The notes: generated from the letters alone by a model not told the origin. A stretch of DNA of 64,000 bases from Gammaproteobacteria bacterium (GCA_022450155.1 JAKUQR010000011.1:1-64000), one strand, 5' to 3'. Shown: positions 1 through 9,423, counted from the first letter of the stretch. Program-made: numbers and translations.

Positions 1-2
1 GG

Positions 3-275
3 TTTGATCAACACTATGATGATTTTGCCTATATCGACCGGATCGTCGTTCGAGACCGTTCTCGAGGTCAGGGCCTGGGCACAATCCTATACGAGGACCT
101 ATTTGCATGGGCCATTAGCCAACAGATCGGAAACATTGTCTGTGAATACAATGTCGAACCTCTGAACGAAGCCTCGCGGAAGTTTCACAATACGCTGGGC
201 TTCCAGGAAGTCTCGCTCGAGAGGATCGGTCAGGCGAAACGGGTATCCATGCAGTTAAGGGTGCTGACAGTTTGA
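3..275 (+). CDS. GNAT-family N-acetyltransferase, C-terminal part (partial)
   Basis: The reading frame is open from the left edge of the window and ends at a TGA at 273-275, giving about 90 residues of a C-terminal half. It contains the acetyl-CoA binding signature of GNAT enzymes (RDRSRGQGLGTILY; R/Q-x-x-G-x-G/A type) followed by the usual beta-alpha tail with N-x-x-A-x-x-F/L and an LGF motif. GNAT proteins transfer an acetyl group from acetyl-CoA to an amine; the acceptor cannot be told. The N-terminus lies outside the window. It converges on the short-chain dehydrogenase that ends at 307. Confidence 0.8.
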   Translation, partial: FDQHYDDFAYIDRIVVRDRSRGQGLGTILYEDLFAWAISQQIGNIVCEYNVEPLNEASRKFHNTLGFQEVSLERIGQAKRVSMQLRVLTV

Positions 276-306
276 CGCGTTGCCTGGATCTAGTCGGGCG
301 GTTGTG

Positions 307-1092
307 TTATTCGTTGCGCAGGAATGAGTCCGGGTCTTCAGGCAGGATCTGCCCGCCATCGACCACAATTGCCTGGCCGGTAACAAACTTGGCCTGGTCG
401 GAAGCGAGGTACACCATCGCGTAGCCGATGTCGGCGGTATCACCGAGATCACCAACCGGGATCACCTTAGCGACTTCCTTGGCACCGTCCTCACCGTAGA
501 GTTCTTTGAGGCTGTCGGTCAGAATATTGCCGGGACTGACCGCGTTGACTGTAATGCCGTCTTTGGCCAGTTCCAGTGACGCTGCCTTGATGAATGCATT
601 CACACCACCTTTGCTGGCGGAGTAGGCTGCAAGTCGGGCTTGAGCCACGTTAGGACCAGTGATCGAGGAGGTGAAGAGAATCCGACCCCACTGCTGTTGT
701 CGCATGATCGGAATACAGGGTTTTGTCAGCAGGAAGCACGATCTCAGATTGGTGTTTAGGGTGTCGTCCCAGACCTCGGTGGGCATCTCCTCCATCAGTA
801 GATCCGGATATATACCCGCGTTGTGGCACATGATGTCCAGTTGACCATAAGCACCGACAACGTGTTCAATGAGTGCCCGGCAATCATCTTCCTCGCGAAT
901 GTCCGCCTGAAAGAACTCAGATCGGCCGCCGCTGTTGTTGATTGACTGAACCACCGTATTACCATCGTCCTTGGAGCGGGCAGCGCAGATCACGGTTGCG
1001 CCCTCGTCAGCGAACACCCGGGCGATGCCCGCTCCGATGCCACGGCTTGCACCTGTGACCACTGCGATCTTGCCTGCAATCGATATACCCAT
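307..1092 (-). CDS. Short-chain dehydrogenase/reductase (SDR, classical)
   Basis: This is a 261-residue classical SDR, probably an NAD(P)-dependent oxidoreductase acting on a hydroxyl or keto group. Seen: the dinucleotide motif TGASRGIG at residues 13-20, NAG at 91-93, an SS pair near 142, the catalytic YSASK at 157-161, and a VDGG end typical of FabG-like members. The ATG at 1092 is preferred because GGAG lies about 9 bases upstream; a TTG three codons earlier is less likely. The substrate is unknown. It is a single gene on the minus strand, about 100 bases downstream of the M48 peptidase. Confidence 0.88.
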   Translation of the reverse strand: MGISIAGKIAVVTGASRGIGAGIARVFADEGATVICAARSKDDGNTVVQSINNSGGRSEFFQADIREEDDCRALIEHVVGAYGQLDIMCHNAGIYPDLLMEEMPTEVWDDTLNTNLRSCFLLTKPCIPIMRQQQWGRILFTSSITGPNVAQARLAAYSASKGGVNAFIKAASLELAKDGITVNAVSPGNILTDSLKELYGEDGAKEVAKVIPVGDLGDTADIGYAMVYLASDQAKFVTGQAIVVDGGQILPEDPDSFLRNE

Positions 1093-1198
1093 CTGAATCA
1101 ACTCCGTTGATCGTATTGTGTTAAGGAAAGCCCCTGTCTCTTTGTCTCATTGGCTTGGTTGTTATAGCACGGTAGTCGACGAAGACATGTTATGACCA

Positions 1199-2404
1199 TT
1201 AATCGAGTTCGATGTCTGATTCCAAGCATTGGACTACAAACCCCACCGGTACCTCCAGTTCAGATGCGATATGGTTTAGCAGATCTCTTTCAGCATCCGA
1301 GATCGGCTGTTCAGTAGCAGCAACGACACACAGGTCGCGCAGTACCTGCATGCGTTGGGTATGACTGGCTCGAATTTTGACTTCAGCGGTTCTGCGCGGC
1401 AGATCTTCTTTAAGCCGGTCAGAGTCTAGTGTGTCGAGCGAGTAAGCCTCACCCAGGTAACGCTTTAGAGTGTCGCGTTCTTTTTTGCTGATGCCCTCAT
1501 AGGTGTTAGCAATGACAACCGCAGCAGCAAGAAAAAGATCGCGCATCGCGCGGCTGCTGTCTGTCTTACCTTGCAGGTAATCCGGCTCCATCAGGCTCAT
1601 GACCTGATGTACTTGGTCTTCCAGTGTTGATTTATCTATACCAGTGGCCGCCATCAGGTCAGATTCATGAAAAAGCTTCAGTGCCTTGACTCGTAAGGGA
1701 CTGAACGGATGGGTTGAGAACCAGTCCTGTTTAGGTGCACCTTGGCCCGGTTTGTCATCATATGCCAGCATGTCATCGACCTGGGCGAGAAACTCGTGGA
1801 GTTCAAACCGCACGACCCGCTCGTCGGTAATGCCAGACGCCAGCTTAAACAGTGCCCGCGCAACACTTTCCAGGTCCTGGGCGCAAAAGGCCCCGGCTCT
1901 GTCAGCGGAGATCTCGGCGTAACGGGACCAGGCAAACAAATCAAGCGCCAGATCGGCTGGTGGCGGTTGTCGTCCCCTGAGTAGATAGCCGATCGGAATC
2001 TTATGATGGTCATAAACATGGTGGCCGAGCTCATGTCCCATGACAAACAGCAGTTCTGAGTCACTGAAGGCTTCCAGCAGACTGGATGAGAACATGATAA
2101 AGACCCGGCCTTCCTCAGGCTTAAAGCAGGCTGCGTTGAATTGTGGACTCGCATAGGCATAGAGCTCTAGCGGGCTATCGATACCGAGCCGTTCAACACA
2201 ACGGTCGGCTTTTTGGTGCACCCCCGCAGCCATGCCAGGGCTGAGTCGAACTGATGTGGCCAGTAGATGGCGGCGGGTGGCGGACTGTTTGCCTTTTTCC
2301 GATTTGCGTTTTATCGACCGATTGAGTCGCTTGATTTCCTGTCGGGCGAGCAGGGTCTTACTGAGTTTCAGATCGTTGGTACAGCGTATTGCGTCAGCCG
2401 TCAT
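1199..2404 (-). CDS. M48-family zinc metallopeptidase with TerB-like C-terminal domain
   Basis: The 401-residue protein has the gluzincin motif HELGH at 124-128 and a downstream EISADR segment near residue 165 supplying the third zinc ligand, as in M48 (HtpX/Ste24/BepA-like) peptidases. There is no signal peptide and no clear membrane segment, so it is probably cytosolic, unlike HtpX. From about residue 285 the sequence is a helical, acidic TerB-like tail with repeated D/E-rich turns (SKKERDTLKRYLGE, SDAERDLLNHIASEL). Peptidase activity is inferred from the intact motif; the role of the tail is unknown. It is followed by SDR and preceded by tdk on the same strand. Confidence 0.82.
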   Translation of the reverse strand: MTADAIRCTNDLKLSKTLLARQEIKRLNRSIKRKSEKGKQSATRRHLLATSVRLSPGMAAGVHQKADRCVERLGIDSPLELYAYASPQFNAACFKPEEGRVFIMFSSSLLEAFSDSELLFVMGHELGHHVYDHHKIPIGYLLRGRQPPPADLALDLFAWSRYAEISADRAGAFCAQDLESVARALFKLASGITDERVVRFELHEFLAQVDDMLAYDDKPGQGAPKQDWFSTHPFSPLRVKALKLFHESDLMAATGIDKSTLEDQVHQVMSLMEPDYLQGKTDSSRAMRDLFLAAAVVIANTYEGISKKERDTLKRYLGEAYSLDTLDSDRLKEDLPRRTAEVKIRASHTQRMQVLRDLCVVAATEQPISDAERDLLNHIASELEVPVGFVVQCLESDIELD

Positions 2405-2455
2405 GATTGATCCCGTGATCTGTCTAAATGTGGATCTATAGTGCGTGAGTGTTGA

Positions 2456-3043
2456 TTATCGTTCAGTATCACCAAGCGCATCCTTAAAATGAAGTCTGCA
2501 CATCGAAACATAGCGCTCGTTGCCGCCGATTTGTATCTGCTCACCTGCGTGAATCGGTTTGCCGTCGTTGTCCAGTCGCACAGTCATAATGGCTTTGCGG
2601 CCACAGTGGCACACGGTCTTGATTTCCCTGAGTTCATCGGCGAGAGCCAGAAGTTGTTGGCTGCCCTCGAACAGTTCGCCACGAAAGTCAGTACGCAGGC
2701 CGTACGTCAGCACCGGAATGTTGAGCCGGTCGACAACATCAGTCAGTTGTCTGACCTGATCGATGCTCAAGAACTGCGCTTCGTCGACCAGAACACAATC
2801 TAGACGATCCTGATCCACCCGATCGTAAATCATCTGCAGTAAATCGTCGCCGCGGCCAAATTCGACAGCTTCGGCCTCAAGACCGATTCGGGAGCGGATG
2901 CGACTGGTTCTTTCACGCTCGTCGATCCGTGGTTTGAGCACCAGTGTCTCCATGCCGCGTTCGGCATAATTGTGGCTGGATTGCAGCAGAGTCGTAGTCT
3001 TGCCGGCATTCATCGCTGAAAAATAAAAATAGAGTTTAGCCAT
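2456..3043 (-). CDS. tdk: Thymidine kinase (type II)
   Basis: The 195-residue protein has the length and motifs of bacterial class II thymidine kinase, which phosphorylates thymidine with ATP in pyrimidine salvage. Seen: P-loop SAMNAGKTT at 9-17, the DEAQFL box at 87-92 with the catalytic Glu88, an LTYGLRTDF segment at 112-120 (nucleoside lid), and a zinc site formed by C145, C147, C182 and H185. The ATG at 3043 is unambiguous. It lies 51 bases upstream of the M48 gene on the same strand and may be co-transcribed with it. Confidence 0.95.
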   Translation of the reverse strand: MAKLYFYFSAMNAGKTTTLLQSSHNYAERGMETLVLKPRIDERERTSRIRSRIGLEAEAVEFGRGDDLLQMIYDRVDQDRLDCVLVDEAQFLSIDQVRQLTDVVDRLNIPVLTYGLRTDFRGELFEGSQQLLALADELREIKTVCHCGRKAIMTVRLDNDGKPIHAGEQIQIGGNERYVSMCRLHFKDALGDTER

Positions 3044-3131
3044 GGGTCAGCTACCGAGATTGTGTTTAAGGCAGTCCTTCAATGATACCGTGCGCGTGAA
3101 GCTGACCAGATGTCGACAACTGTTTGACCGG

Positions 3132-3962
3132 TTAGTTCATCAGGCCGCCGCTGGCGACCAGCACCTCACCCGTGATGAAATCGGATTCAGGTATGCACAG
3201 CAGATAAACCGCATTCGCTGCATCCTCCGGTTGGCCCAGGCGCCCAAGTGCCGCCATCTCCTTCGCCGATTCTCGTTGTGCTGCGGTAAGGCCAACCGGA
3301 TGGTCGCGGTCCTTGATCGTAACGCGGTTGGGCTGATCTTCGAATGGTTGAATCAGGCGGGTGTCGATATAACCGAAGGCGACACAGTTGACAGTGACAT
3401 GATAACGACCCCATTCACGGGCCAGTGTTTTCGTCATGCCAACAACCGCAGCCTTTGCGGTGGAATAAGCCAGCTGTGTTGCTGCACCGTAGACACCCGA
3501 AATCGATGAAATGTTGACAACCTTGCGTAGCCTGTCCGGTGGATCGACACTCGCCTGCTGGCGGAAGTGGTGCCCGGCTTCGCGCAACAGTCGGAACGGG
3601 CCCGTCGCATGAACGTCCAGCATGGCATGCCACTGTTCGTCGGTGTGTTTGATTGCTGCTGAATTCCAGATGTAGCCGGCGTTGTTGACGACGATATGGA
3701 GATTGCCATAACGGTCGAGTGCGGTGGAGACAAGAGCCTCAGCTGTTGCTTGCTGGGTGATGTCGCCAGGCAGGGCGTGGACCGTTAGTCCCTGTTGTGC
3801 CAGCTTGTCCACTTCCTCAGCAAGTGGGGCTGCATCCAGGTCGTTGGCAATCACCTGTGCGCCTTCACTCGCCAGCTTTTTTACAATGGACCGGCCAATT
3901 CCCCGTGCTGCTCCCGTGACGATAGCGACGCGCCCTTCTAGTTTTAGCGATTGGGCTGTCAT
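3132..3962 (-). CDS. Short-chain dehydrogenase/reductase (SDR)
   Basis: From the ATG at 3962 this is a 276-residue SDR with TGAARGIG at 16-23, NNAG near 94, SS near 152 and YSTAK at 166-170. The insertion around residues 190-215 is larger than in minimal FabG proteins, like the 3-oxoacyl reductase group used in breakdown pathways. A TTG at 3992 with AGGA just upstream would add ten residues and is a possible alternative start. The substrate is unknown. It shares a strand with tdk, and the 88 bases separating it from the adjacent PhyH remnant carry no gene. Confidence 0.86.
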   Translation of the reverse strand: MTAQSLKLEGRVAIVTGAARGIGRSIVKKLASEGAQVIANDLDAAPLAEEVDKLAQQGLTVHALPGDITQQATAEALVSTALDRYGNLHIVVNNAGYIWNSAAIKHTDEQWHAMLDVHATGPFRLLREAGHHFRQQASVDPPDRLRKVVNISSISGVYGAATQLAYSTAKAAVVGMTKTLAREWGRYHVTVNCVAFGYIDTRLIQPFEDQPNRVTIKDRDHPVGLTAAQRESAKEMAALGRLGQPEDAANAVYLLCIPESDFITGEVLVASGGLMN

Positions 3963-4080
3963 CACGAATGAAAATTGCGGGTCAGAATCCAAGTTTCCTG
4001 GCTACTGTAGCCGATAAGGCGAAAACGTTGTGGCGTCATCGATGCAGGTTTGTCTGGGCATATCATACAGTCACCGCGTT

Positions 4081-4380
4081 TCACTCTAGTCTGCCAGTCC
4101 GCGTACGAATCGGTGGGAGAGAATATGTGGGGTCGATGTGTGGTTGTGGTCTGGGACTCAACGGCCAGTGATGATAAGTATCGACATCACCAGGCATGAC
4201 CTTTTGATCAGAGACCACCCTGATCCAGTCCCAGAAGTGTCCAAGGCCGATACTGCATTGTTTGGGCGCGACCACTGGCTTGAAGACAGCATAGCCCTGA
4301 TCCAGCAGGTGTTCGCGTGCGGCAGGATCACCGGGGCTGAAACGTTGTGTTTGCTCTGAGGCAGCCGTTTCGCTATTCAT
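4081..4380 (-). pseudogene. Remnant of a phytanoyl-CoA dioxygenase-like gene with the core missing
   Basis: A 99-codon frame starts 44 bases after the amidase stop. Residues about 20-50 read like the start of a PhyH-type oxygenase (LLDQGYAVFKPVVAPKQC, then FWDWI). The text then jumps to a piece resembling the extreme C-terminus of such proteins (YHHWPLSPRPQPH, then SLPP). The whole double-stranded beta-helix with its HxD and distal His is absent, so it cannot be an active dioxygenase. An internal in-frame deletion is the simplest explanation. The family call rests on remembered patterns and is tentative; a short orphan protein is the alternative. Confidence 0.5.
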
Positions 4381-4423
4381 CGGTTGTTGGTGGCGATGGT
4401 TAACTACACCTGCCGTTGCTCGG

Positions 4424-5878
4424 TTATTCGTACCCAGGTGGCGGCTGAAAGCCACCGATCACATCTTCCATCAGCTGTGCAAACTGGAGTGCCGTGTTGT
4501 CTTCCAGGTAGGGCGCAATCAGCTGTAAACCGCAGGGCAGGCCGCAGCGGGTCAGTCCCGCCGGTACAACGGTAGATGGCAGATAAACCACGCTGGACAG
4601 CCCCGCCCAGAAGAGCTGGTCCACAACAAGCTCCTGATGTCCGTTTATGTCGATGGTTCGGTCGGGTCGCTCACCCATGTGATCGTGTACGAAGGCAGTA
4701 GATGCTGCGGTCGGACACAGCAGAAGATCATAGTGTTCAAAAAATGCCCGCCAGCGCAGGCGCATCTGTTCCCGCTCATCGTGCAGTGCCCACCAGTCGC
4801 GATGGCGTATCGTGATGCCCTGATCAAGATAGGCCCGGTAGCGGGTGTCATCAGGCTTTCGTGCAGCAGCGCTTTGAAGATGAAATTCATACTCCTCATC
4901 GGTATATCCAGCGCTGGTGGTGGCCCGAAGCAACAGTAGGTAGACCTCCTGGTATCGACGCCAGTCAAAACCCGGGTCGGCCGCATAGTCGATCTGCACA
5001 CCCGCTTTTCCCAGAGCGGCGACCGTGTCCAGTAGCTGTTCAGTCAGCTCTTCATCCTGCGCGCACACAGGACTTTCCATCAGAACCCCGACCTTGAATT
5101 CACTAAGATTGTTCTTGCGCGGTGGCGGAAGTTGAAACTGCCAGGCCTTTTTGAGTTCGCCCGTCGGCCCCGCCACAATATCCAGCGCCAGTTTTAGATC
5201 GCTGGCGCTTCGTGCCAAGGGGCCGCCCACGGAAATATCGTGGTAGGCAGAGTCTCCGGGCAGCAGGTGGCCCTGAAGCGGTACGATACCCATGGTCGGT
5301 TTGTGGCCATAAACACCGCAAAAGTGTGCAGGATTGCGGATTGAGGCACCAATGTCGCTGCCGATCTCCAGGCTGGCCATACCGGTGGCCAATGCAGCAG
5401 CCGCGCCGCCTGATGAACCGCCGGGCGTACGCGTCGGATCCCAGGGGTTGTTGGTGGTGCCATAGATCGCGTTAAATGACTGCCAGTCGGAAAGTTTGTG
5501 CGGAATATTGCTCTTGCCATAGATAATCGCCCCCGCGTCCAGCAGTCTCTGCACAGCGACCGCGTTAACTTCGGGATAATTGTCCATCAGTTCAGGTATT
5601 CCCCAGGTCGACGGTGAACCGATCCAGTCGTAACTGTCTTTGATGGTCATAGGCACACCGTGTAACGGGCCGGTTGTTTTGCCCAGGGCCGCGGCTTCGT
5701 CAGCGGCCTGTGCCTGTTCATAGGCATGATCAATTTGCGTGAATATGACAGCGTTGATCACCGGGTTATGCTGTCGGTAGCGTTGCAGGTGCAGTTCGAG
5801 CAGTTCCACTGCACTGATTTCCTTGCGCTTTACCTGTTGTGCAAGTTTGATTGCCGGGGTTAATGTAATCTCGGTCAT
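4424..5878 (-). CDS. Amidase-signature family hydrolase
   Basis: The 484-residue protein has the full amidase signature: catalytic Lys80 in GVPMTIKDS, the GGSSGG loop at 153-158 (cis-Ser), and the nucleophile Ser179 in GSDIGASIR. These enzymes hydrolyse C-N bonds of amides. The C-terminal half has a large insertion rich in charged residues (about 290-370), as in the fungal-acetamidase-like subgroup rather than GatA. There is no GatB/GatC nearby, so a GatA role is unlikely. It starts at ATG 5878 with a weak purine-rich site, and diverges from the TauD gene at 6047. Confidence 0.9.
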   Translation of the reverse strand: MTEITLTPAIKLAQQVKRKEISAVELLELHLQRYRQHNPVINAVIFTQIDHAYEQAQAADEAAALGKTTGPLHGVPMTIKDSYDWIGSPSTWGIPELMDNYPEVNAVAVQRLLDAGAIIYGKSNIPHKLSDWQSFNAIYGTTNNPWDPTRTPGGSSGGAAAALATGMASLEIGSDIGASIRNPAHFCGVYGHKPTMGIVPLQGHLLPGDSAYHDISVGGPLARSASDLKLALDIVAGPTGELKKAWQFQLPPPRKNNLSEFKVGVLMESPVCAQDEELTEQLLDTVAALGKAGVQIDYAADPGFDWRRYQEVYLLLLRATTSAGYTDEEYEFHLQSAAARKPDDTRYRAYLDQGITIRHRDWWALHDEREQMRLRWRAFFEHYDLLLCPTAASTAFVHDHMGERPDRTIDINGHQELVVDQLFWAGLSSVVYLPSTVVPAGLTRCGLPCGLQLIAPYLEDNTALQFAQLMEDVIGGFQPPPGYE

Positions 5879-6046
5879 GGGTTCTTTTGGATGGTTGAAA
5901 CTGATACCTTCGCAGTGTGACTTTGGTTCGAAACATTATACCGGCCGATCAGCTTGCCATGAGCGACAGACCAGTAGCCGTTGTTTGTCCCCGCGCTATA
6001 GAATTGTGAAGCCGGTAACGGCCATTATTGATCAGGCGACATATCC

Positions 6047-7108
6047 ATGAATCTAGATGCGGGGAATGGAAGGCTCTTCACTGTTGATCCGCTGACTAGT
6101 GCGTCTTTCGGTGGGCGGATCAGCTTTGCCGGGACTTCCCCCCTTGATTCAGCCGTGTGTGCCCTCGAATCCTCTCCTGCTTTACTTGTACAGGCTTTTT
6201 ACGGTACGGGTGGCCTGCTCCACTTGCCCGGACTTGATGATATTCACACGGAACCCGGATTACTCACACGCTTGAGCCGGCTTTTCGGTCCGGAGGTTGA
6301 GAATTACGAACAAACCTTAACCGAGCAGAAGAAGATTCATCCTGAATTTCCGGAGATTCTTCAGATCACGAATATGCCGCCCAGTTGCCAGATGCCACCG
6401 GCGCAGCCTGACCCACCACTGACACCGGCAGGTGGGCTGCCGGTCAGTTTTCCACAGCGCCGTGGATGGCACACAGATCAGAGTTTTCGTCGTCCGCCGC
6501 CCGATATTTCCCTGTTTTATGCTGTGCTCCCGTCGCCACCTGGCCAGGGCCAGACGCTCTATGCCGACGCGGCGAGCGCTTACGATGCATTATCAGTTGA
6601 TCTCAAAAGTACGGTTGAGGGGTTGCAGGGCATTCATGCAATACCCGGCATCGGGCGAGCCGAGTACGCTGTCAAAGCCGGTGAGACACCAAAACCTTTA
6701 CTCCCGCACCAAAGGCCACAACGCCAGCCCGTGGTACGGACGCATCCGGTGACAGGCAGACGATCACTTTATCTGTGTGAAGCAGGACAGATGGACTGGA
6801 TCGATGGGCCTTTCGTCGGTATGGAACCGGGCCCTGAGGGTGACGGTGCAGCGCTGCTTTACGAACTGATGATGCATATGACTCAGCCGGAATTCACCTA
6901 CGTTCACGAATGGAGTCAGGGCGATCTTCTGATCTGGGACAACCGTAACTTGCTGCATTGCGCGACCTGGTACGATGCACAGAACCACCAAAGACTGATG
7001 TGGCGCACTACAACGCGCGGCAATCCGGGTGAGTTGTATTCAGGGGAAGACCGCAGTTGGCTGCCCGAAGACGATGCCCGGCCGATGGCCGGTCTTGATA
7101 GCGACTGA
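6047..7108 (+). CDS. TauD/TfdA-family Fe(II)/2-oxoglutarate dioxygenase
   Basis: The 353-residue protein carries the facial triad of this family: WHTDQSF with His142 and Asp144, and a distal His304 in WDNRNLLH. Arginines in the following MWRTTTRG are suited to bind 2-oxoglutarate. It would hydroxylate a substrate using O2 and 2-oxoglutarate; taurine, aryloxyalkanoates and carnitine precursors are known substrates of relatives, and none can be chosen here. The N-terminal 90 residues are longer than in TauD itself. Its stop abuts the stop of the convergent pcm gene (7108/7109), so no terminator space exists between them. Confidence 0.9.
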   Translation: MNLDAGNGRLFTVDPLTSASFGGRISFAGTSPLDSAVCALESSPALLVQAFYGTGGLLHLPGLDDIHTEPGLLTRLSRLFGPEVENYEQTLTEQKKIHPEFPEILQITNMPPSCQMPPAQPDPPLTPAGGLPVSFPQRRGWHTDQSFRRPPPDISLFYAVLPSPPGQGQTLYADAASAYDALSVDLKSTVEGLQGIHAIPGIGRAEYAVKAGETPKPLLPHQRPQRQPVVRTHPVTGRRSLYLCEAGQMDWIDGPFVGMEPGPEGDGAALLYELMMHMTQPEFTYVHEWSQGDLLIWDNRNLLHCATWYDAQNHQRLMWRTTTRGNPGELYSGEDRSWLPEDDARPMAGLDSD

Positions 7109-7801
7109 TTACTTGCAGGTTCCGGACAGGAGCGGTACGAAGCGCACGGCCTCAGCAGTCTCACTGGAAATCAAGCCGTTTTGGTTTCGTAGCGTGGTCA
7201 ATTGCTGATCTCCAGGTCCACCAATCGGCGCAATCAGGCAGGTGTCGGGTTTAAGAAGACGGAAGAGCGGTTTGGGCAGGTTGTCACTGGCCGCGGTGAC
7301 AATGATTGCATCGAATGTCTCTTGTCCTGGCCATCCGATTGTGCCGTCACCGTGTTGCAGTGTGACATTGTTAATGCACAGCGATTCCAGGTTCTTTTCC
7401 GCTCTCTGTAAAAGCGAGAGGATTCGCTCTACCGAGTAGACCCTATCGAATAGATGGGACAGGATAGCGGTCTGATAGCCGCATCCAGTGCCGATTTCCA
7501 GGACCCGCTGGTTCTTCTTTGCGGCCGTCAGGACCATCTCGCTCATAAGACCAACAACATACGGCTGCGAAATAGTCTGTGCGTGGCCGATTGGCAGGGC
7601 CGTATCGACGTAGGCGCTGTCAATCTGGTCTGGATCCAGGAACAAGTGCCGCGGTACGGCCTCTAGTGCATTCAGCACAGCCAGGTTTCGGATACCTTTG
7701 TTCTTTAGTTGTTCGACCAGCTTGGTTCTGGCCCGGCTGCTGCCACGTGTCTCGAACTGTTTTGAGGTTCGTTGGCTAGAGTTTGGTGGGGTTGGGTGCA
7801 T
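7109..7801 (-). CDS. pcm: Protein-L-isoaspartate O-methyltransferase
   Basis: The protein has about 230 residues and repairs isoaspartyl damage by S-adenosylmethionine-dependent methylation. Seen: [28 protein letters not shown], the SAM motif [24 protein letters not shown] and the C-terminal AVRFVPL, all hallmarks of Pcm. The frame stays open far upstream, but that part is an out-of-frame read of hisI; the ATG at 7801 gives the normal family length. It overlaps the end of hisI by 26 bases, which suggests translational coupling. Confidence 0.93.
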   Translation of the reverse strand: MHPTPPNSSQRTSKQFETRGSSRARTKLVEQLKNKGIRNLAVLNALEAVPRHLFLDPDQIDSAYVDTALPIGHAQTISQPYVVGLMSEMVLTAAKKNQRVLEIGTGCGYQTAILSHLFDRVYSVERILSLLQRAEKNLESLCINNVTLQHGDGTIGWPGQETFDAIIVTAASDNLPKPLFRLLKPDTCLIAPIGGPGDQQLTTLRNQNGLISSETAEAVRFVPLLSGTCK

Positions 7802-8261
7802 CACCGTAAACTTCGACTGGGTCAAATACTTTCTCGGTTTCGGTGAACTCCAGTTCAAGGCCCTCTGTGCGTGCAGCCGAGTCGCCAAAAGGGATTGTGC
7901 GGTAGAAACAGGAGCGGTAGCCGACATGACAGCTGGCACCACCCTGTACGTCCACCTGCAGCCACACGCAGTCCTGGTCGTCGTCAATGCGGATTTCCTT
8001 GACGATCTGAACCAGGCCGCTGGTCTGTCCCTTGTGCCAAAGGGCCTTTCGGCTGCGAGAATAGTAGACCGCTTCTCCAAGTTCTATCGTACGGGCGAAA
8101 GCTTCACGGTTCATGTAGGCATGCATCAGGACTTCCCCGCTAGTGAAGTCGGTGGTCACTACGGGAATCAGGCTGTTGGCATCGAACTTTGGTGCAAGGC
8201 TGGTTGACTCTTCCACCTGTTCGATACTCGTTCGAGCCGTAAAAATGGTGCCATCGTCCAT
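7776..8261 (-). CDS. hisI: Phosphoribosyl-AMP cyclohydrolase
   Basis: From the ATG at 8261 the protein has 161 residues. HisI opens the purine ring of phosphoribosyl-AMP in histidine biosynthesis. Seen: [36 protein letters not shown], and the metal-binding [12 protein letters not shown] followed by [15 protein letters not shown], which supply the conserved Asp and Cys ligands. ATG 8261 is chosen because GGAG lies 9 bases upstream; a GTG at 8279 is possible. No other his gene is nearby and no HisE domain is fused, so the gene sits outside any his operon here. Confidence 0.93.
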   Translation of the reverse strand: MDDGTIFTARTSIEQVEESTSLAPKFDANSLIPVVTTDFTSGEVLMHAYMNREAFARTIELGEAVYYSRSRKALWHKGQTSGLVQIVKEIRIDDDQDCVWLQVDVQGGASCHVGYRSCFYRTIPFGDSAARTEGLELEFTETEKVFDPVEVYGDAPNPTKL

Positions 8262-8473
8262 GGGTTCAGTCTCCGCCACTTGAATTTTACCGCAATCGGC
8301 CCTATCTTCCCTGCCGCATTAGAAAGTTATGCCGGGTTCACGCAATGGCGATCCCCTGTGGAGTATCCATTTGACTGAAGATGTCATAATACTGTTGTCG
8401 GTAATTTGACGTCAGATGGAGCTGTTTTCGGTCTATCTTCAATAAATTCTGAAAATAACGGTGTGGCAGGTAA

Positions 8474-8881
8474 ATGGCATTCATAGACAAGATCAACGAA
8501 TACAAGGATAACATCGAGGCTCTTCGGGCTATCGACAGTATGGAGGTTTATCGTTGGATGATATCGCTCGGGCAGAAACTGACCGATGACCGACTCAGCA
8601 CAAACAGGTGTTTACCCAAAAACCAGGTAAGTTACTGTCAGTTCGAGCTGTATGTGGACTGGGAAGACGACAGATTTAAGGCCTACAGTGATGCCCTGAT
8701 AGCGGGTGGATATGCGTACATGCTGCTTGATATCTTCAACTCTTCACCGGTCGATGAGGCCCGTCAGATTACCACCGAGCATTTCCGTGCGATCAAAATG
8801 GATGAACTGCTTTCTATGAACCGCACCAACGGGTTTTACCAGATGATCGAGATGATGCAGACCAGGTTGCAGGCCGTTTGA
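8474..8881 (+). CDS. SufE-like sulfur-acceptor family protein (divergent)
   Basis: This is a 135-residue soluble protein. Its layout follows SufE/CsdE: an RWMISLGQKL helix, a Cys-containing strand (QVSYCQFELYVDW) where SufE has its sulfur-accepting Cys, an AYSDALIAGGYAYMLLDIFN helix, and a C-terminal SMNRTNGFYQMIEMMQTR that matches the S-R-x-x-G-x-x-x-M motif of SufE. The usual GCQS is replaced by SYCQF, with the Cys retained. SufE passes persulfide sulfur from a cysteine desulfurase to Fe-S assembly. No suf gene is nearby, so the partner is unknown. The family assignment is by pattern only. Confidence 0.65.
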   Translation: MAFIDKINEYKDNIEALRAIDSMEVYRWMISLGQKLTDDRLSTNRCLPKNQVSYCQFELYVDWEDDRFKAYSDALIAGGYAYMLLDIFNSSPVDEARQITTEHFRAIKMDELLSMNRTNGFYQMIEMMQTRLQAV

Positions 8882-9142
8882 CTGTTAAACGCCAAAGGCC
8901 TCGATGTACGGGGTTGTTTGTCAATTTTCTTCCGGCAACGTTCGTTCAGAGGGACCTGTGAAAAAATATTTGATACAGGGACAATTACCTTGTAGAAAAC
9001 GGTGTTGAACCAACTACTGATGCTACCTGAGAATAGCGAACGGTCAGTTGGTGTGTCGCCTACTGTAGCCCAGGTTCATTTGTGTCGGCTAAGCGCCCAG
9101 CTGAATGAAACAACCCGATGCTGGAGCAGAAGGAGATAGATC

Positions 9143-9337
9143 ATGGTTCAATATGTTTGTGATCAGTGCGGTATGGGTGTGACCGGAATGAAATGTGCAA
9201 AGTGCGGTGAGGAACTAGTACACGATCACATCACAACCGATGACGGAAAAACCGTTGCTGTGGCCAAGTGTCCGGCTGGCTGTGGAAAGATCAAATCGCC
9301 AATGTGCTGTGGAGAAGACATGAGCTGTAGCGTATAA
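9143..9337 (+). CDS. Small cysteine-rich (zinc-ribbon-like) protein
   Basis: The 64-residue protein has a strong Shine-Dalgarno (AAGGAG) just before the ATG. It contains C-D-Q-C, C-A-K-C, C-P-A-G-C and a terminal C-C pair, the spacing expected of one or two small zinc-binding knuckles. I recognise the type as a small conserved zinc-ribbon protein but know no function for it. It is a monocistronic gene followed about 90 bases later by a clear intrinsic terminator at 9424-9450. The 260 bases upstream hold no recognisable gene. Confidence 0.75.
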   Translation: MVQYVCDQCGMGVTGMKCAKCGEELVHDHITTDDGKTVAVAKCPAGCGKIKSPMCCGEDMSCSV

Positions 9338-9423
9338 ATTCTGATCTGTCTTGACCAGAGGCGGGGACTTTAATCGTGGTGATGCCTTATGAGTCAGCTC
9401 TCTCTACAGTTGTGTGAATGATT

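Noticed and set aside
4424-5878. GatA subunit of the tRNA amidotransferase
   Set aside because: No gatB or gatC is near and the C-terminal half differs from GatA.
7802-8080. 93-codon N-terminal extension of the pcm frame
   Set aside because: It lies out of frame within hisI, has no Pcm-like sequence, and the ATG at 7801 gives the normal family length.
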